Of a stretch of DNA of 16,144 nt, positions 13,752 through 16,144 are shown piece by piece. The translations under genes and the position numbers were made by a program. The stretch is from an uncultured Faecalibacterium sp. (GTDB taxonomy: Bacteria > Bacillota > Clostridia > Oscillospirales > Ruminococcaceae): positions 1 through 16,144 of the forward strand of contig UQGD01000041.1 of NCBI GenBank assembly GCA_900540455.1. Direction: 5' to 3'. Each line of letters begins with the position of its first letter. The stretch's first letter is position 1. The notes under the pieces were generated by a model. It was not told the DNA's origin and did not search any database. It saw nothing but the letters and a program-made list of their open reading frames with translations.

Positions 13752-14837
13752 ATGGACGAAGCTATGAACCCTTTATACATCCTCGGTTGGCCTTTGGGCT
13801 ACGTCATGGAGTGGATCTACAACCTGATCCCGAACTACGGCTGGGACATCATTCTGTTCACGCTGCTGATCAACCTCATCAAGATCCCCCTGCAGCTGAA
13901 CCAGCAGAAGAGCATGGCCAAGATGTCCGCTTTCCAGCCCATGATCATGGACATCCAGAAAAAGTACAAGGATAAGCCGGAAAAACAGCAGGAAGAGCTG
14001 CTCAAGCTCCAGCGGGATTACGGCTACAGCCCCGCTTCCGGCTGTATGCCCATGCTGGTCAACATCCTGGTGATGTTCGGCGTTATCGAGGTGGTGTACC
14101 ACCCGCTGCAGCGCATCTTCCAGATCAGCGCCGAGGCGCTGGAGACTGCCGGCGCCGCTCTGACGAACCTGGGCATCAGCTTTACCATGGTCACCCGGGA
14201 CACCAACATCATTGCCCAGGTGCTGGCAGGCGAGTCCACGGTTTCTGCTGCATTCTCCGCAGAGCAGCTGGCCAAGATCGCTGAGTTCGGCCAGCACATG
14301 GACTTCTTTGGCATCGACCTGACCCAGGTGCCCCAGTGGAGCTTCCAGGCAGAGAACCTGCCCCTGCTGATCTTCCCCATCCTGGCGATCGTTACCATGT
14401 TCATCTCCACCCACATCAGCATGAAGGCCTCCGGCCAGGAGATGCAGGGCAGCATGAAGATCATGATGTACATCATGCCCCTGACCTACCTGTTCTTCTG
14501 CTTTACCGTGCCCTGCGCATTCTCCCTGTACTACGTGATCTCCAACATCATCATGACCGTGCAGAGCCTGGTGATGCGCAAGATCTATGACCCTGATAAG
14601 ATGAAGGCCCAGGTGGCTGCCGAGATCGCTGCCCGCCGCAAGGAAGAGCGCCGCGGCGTCAAGAGCACCACGATCCAGGTCAAGGACGAAAAGACCGGCA
14701 AAGTTGAGGAAAAACAGATCTCTGCCAGCGAGATGAACAAGCGCCGTCTGGAGTATGCCCGCCAGCTGGATGCTGAGCGGTACAAGGACGAGCGCACCGT
14801 TCCGCTGTCCGAGCTGGAACAGAAAAAGGAGGACTAA
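13752..14837 (+). CDS. yidC: Membrane protein insertase YidC/Oxa1 family
   Basis: YidC (361 residues) inserts proteins into the membrane alone or with SecYEG. The Gram-positive-type core is visible: a first core helix (about 30-48) followed by the cytoplasmic hairpin NQQKSMAKMSAFQPMIMDIQKKYKDKPEKQQEE (split here as NQQKSMAKMSAFQP and MIMDIQKKYKDKP), SPASGCMPMLVNILVMFGVIEVVY, then LPLLIFPILAIVTMFIST and the last helices. No lipoprotein signal is seen. The outer loop between helices 2 and 3 (about 120-200) is long. Where YidC proteins carry a groove Arg five residues before the conserved Pro (RxxxxP), this one has Asn41, with Lys44 three residues later. The tail is long, charged and Lys/Glu-rich. 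ATG 13752 was chosen; 13764 is possible. The jag ribosome binding site lies in its last codons. Confidence 0.94.
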   Translation: MDEAMNPLYILGWPLGYVMEWIYNLIPNYGWDIILFTLLINLIKIPLQLNQQKSMAKMSAFQPMIMDIQKKYKDKPEKQQEELLKLQRDYGYSPASGCMPMLVNILVMFGVIEVVYHPLQRIFQISAEALETAGAALTNLGISFTMVTRDTNIIAQVLAGESTVSAAFSAEQLAKIAEFGQHMDFFGIDLTQVPQWSFQAENLPLLIFPILAIVTMFISTHISMKASGQEMQGSMKIMMYIMPLTYLFFCFTVPCAFSLYYVISNIIMTVQSLVMRKIYDPDKMKAQVAAEIAARRKEERRGVKSTTIQVKDEKTGKVEEKQISASEMNKRRLEYARQLDAERYKDERTVPLSELEQKKED

Positions 14838-14842
14838 GCCCT

Positions 14843-15970
14843 ATGATCCGTACCCTGGAAGCCACCGGCAAAACGGTGGAGGAAGCTCGTGCAAAAGCCT
14901 GCGCCCAGCTGGGTGTGGAGGCCGATGCGCTGAATGTGAGCTTTGAAGTGCTGGAAATGCCACAGAAAACTGGTTTTCTGGGCTTGAAGCTGATCCCCGC
15001 AAAGGTTCGGGTGTCGGTGGAAGAGCCGGACCTGGCACCCGTGCCGGAGGTGGAGGTGCAGCCTGCTGCCGCCCCCGTCCAGCCGGAGGCAGAGCAGCTG
15101 CCCCAGGAGCCGGTCGCCGCTGTGGAGCCGCAGCCGGAGCAGTCCGAGCCGGAAGTCCAGGCACAGCCGGAAGAGCCGGAGCAGCTGGCCGCAGTCCAGC
15201 CGGAAGCGGAGCTGGAGGAACAGCCCATCGAGATCGACTCAAACCCCAAGGTGGCCGCTGCAGTGGCCTATCTGAAAGAGGTCATTGAGAAGATGGGCGT
15301 GCAGGACGTGCAGTTCAGCGCCGTGCAGAAGGGGGAGGCCACCATCATTTGTCTGGATGGTGAGAAGCTGGGCGCCCTGATCGGCCGCCGCGGCGAGACC
15401 ATGGAGAGCCTGTCCTACCTGGCCAGCCTGGTGGCAAACCGCCTGGAGGGCGATTATATCAAGCTGGGCCTGGATGTGGCTGGCTACCGCGGCAAGCGGG
15501 AAAGCGACCTGACCGCCCTGGCACAGCGCATCGGCGCCAAGGTGCGCCGCACCGGCCGCAGCTTTGCAATGGAGCCCATGAACCCCTACGAGCGCCGGAT
15601 CATCCATTCTGCCATCAGCAGCATGGAGGGTGTGCGCAGTGAGAGCAAGGGCGAGGGCCGGGATCGCCGTGTGGTGATCTACTCCACCGACCCCGCTGCC
15701 CAGAACGACAGCGCAGAGCGCCGTCCCCGCCGTTCTGGCGGCGGCCAGCGCCGTGGCAATGGAAACTCCCGCCGGTACGAGAACGACGGCCAGCGCCGCT
15801 CCGGCGGCGGTTACCGCGGCTCCCGCCCCAGCCGTGGTCCTCGTCCCTCCAGCGTGCCGGAGCGTACCTACGCCCCCCGGGACGCCGCCAGCGCCGAGCC
15901 GGTAGCACCCAAGCGCACCGAGCGTGTGGACGACTTTGAGGGTCTGGGCTTTGGCAAGATCGAGCTGTAA
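14843..15970 (+). CDS. jag: RNA-binding protein Jag (KhpB/EloR)
   Basis: The 375-residue protein has an N-terminal Jag domain (1-60, with QKTGFLGLKL) and a Pro/Glu/Gln/Val-rich linker (about 61-132). A KH domain follows with GxxG loop IGRRGE (180-185), then an R3H domain (about 215-282, core NPYERRIIHSAI). In streptococci Jag/KhpB pairs with KhpA to bind RNAs that affect cell elongation and division. Oddities are the long acidic linker and a C-terminal tail (292-335) rich in Arg, Gly and Ser with RGG-like repeats, ending in a short acidic VDDFEGLGFGKIEL. The ATG is 5 bases after the yidC stop, with AAGGAGG (14826-14832) inside yidC, so the two are coupled. mnmE does not follow directly: a terminator ends the unit. 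Confidence 0.95.
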   Translation: MIRTLEATGKTVEEARAKACAQLGVEADALNVSFEVLEMPQKTGFLGLKLIPAKVRVSVEEPDLAPVPEVEVQPAAAPVQPEAEQLPQEPVAAVEPQPEQSEPEVQAQPEEPEQLAAVQPEAELEEQPIEIDSNPKVAAAVAYLKEVIEKMGVQDVQFSAVQKGEATIICLDGEKLGALIGRRGETMESLSYLASLVANRLEGDYIKLGLDVAGYRGKRESDLTALAQRIGAKVRRTGRSFAMEPMNPYERRIIHSAISSMEGVRSESKGEGRDRRVVIYSTDPAAQNDSAERRPRRSGGGQRRGNGNSRRYENDGQRRSGGGYRGSRPSRGPRPSSVPERTYAPRDAASAEPVAPKRTERVDDFEGLGFGKIEL

Positions 15971-15994
15971 GCTCTGCCCCTGAATAAAAATACG

Positions 15995-16045
15995 AAAGCC
16001 AGCTTGCCTGCCCCGTAAAAGGGGAGGGCACAAGCTGGCTTTTTT
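15995..16045 (+). terminator. Intrinsic terminator of the yidC-jag unit
   Basis: AAAGCCAGCTTG (15995-16006) pairs perfectly with CAAGCTGGCTTT (16031-16042), extended by CCCC/GGGG inside, and ends in TTTTTT (16040-16045). It lies 25 bases past the jag stop. Confidence 0.93.
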
Positions 16046-16058
16046 GCTGTTGGGAGGC

Positions 16059-16144
16059 ACCCTCTCCGGCACGGCTTCGCCCCGGAAGCGACCCTCTCCG
16101 TCACGGCTTCGCCGTGCCACCTCTCCCGAAAGGGAGAGGCTTTG
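16059..16144. repeat. Intergenic palindromic repeat, copy B, with a partial tandem unit
   Basis: A 23-base unit at 16059-16081 recurs at 16091-16113 with one difference (period 32). The second unit forms CACGGC-TTC-GCCGTG (16102-16116), followed by CCTCTCCC-GAAA-GGGAGAGG (16120-16139). Bases 16107-16144 are identical to 2010-2047. The repeat runs out of the window. Confidence 0.8.

Overview
The window is the replication-origin region of a Gram-positive-type chromosome, almost certainly a GC-rich member of the Oscillospiraceae/Ruminococcaceae (Faecalibacterium/Gemmiger-like). I base this on the gene order, the GC-rich codon use, and the short intergenic palindromes with CCTCTCCC-GAAA-GGGAGAGG stems. 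The genus is inferred from memory; no search was run.

Layout. Two blocks of genes point away from each other around dnaA. Leftward (minus strand) run dnaA, dnaN, an S4-domain gene (yaaA), recF, remB, gyrB and gyrA, which is the classic Bacillus-like origin order. Rightward (plus strand) run rpmH, rnpA, yidD, yidC and jag. Left of gyrA lie a plus-strand trigger factor gene (tig), convergent with gyrA, and a minus-strand tRNA-Arg(ACG) with a consensus promoter and its own terminator. The far left holds direct and inverted copies of a tRNA 3'-end-plus-terminator sequence. The far right and the tig-gyrA gap carry copies of an intergenic palindromic repeat.

Origin. The dnaA-dnaN spacer is unusually long (924 bp). 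At 10431-10467 it contains what looks like a complete basal unwinding element: five tandem DnaA-trios, a GC-rich linker and a DnaA box. An array of divergent DnaA boxes with a TTTCCAC core follows, mostly in one orientation. A second group of similar boxes and an AT-rich island lie in the rpmH-dnaA spacer, so the origin looks bipartite as in Bacillus. I saw no canonical TTATCCACA box; the only full TTATNCACA match is next to dnaN. DnaA itself has changes at residues expected to touch the box.

How the genes work together. DnaA, DnaN, RecF and gyrase serve initiation, clamp function, recombinational repair and supercoiling. RpmH, RnpA, YidD, YidC and Jag link ribosome and tRNA maturation with membrane-protein insertion and RNA binding. 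RemB is a small DNA-binding regulator. Several promoters are extended -10 (TGnTATAMT) types with weak -35 boxes. No phage, CRISPR, transposase or novel multi-gene system is visible. The parts most worth a second look are the origin architecture, the tRNA-derived repeats, and sequence oddities in trigger factor, YidC and Jag.
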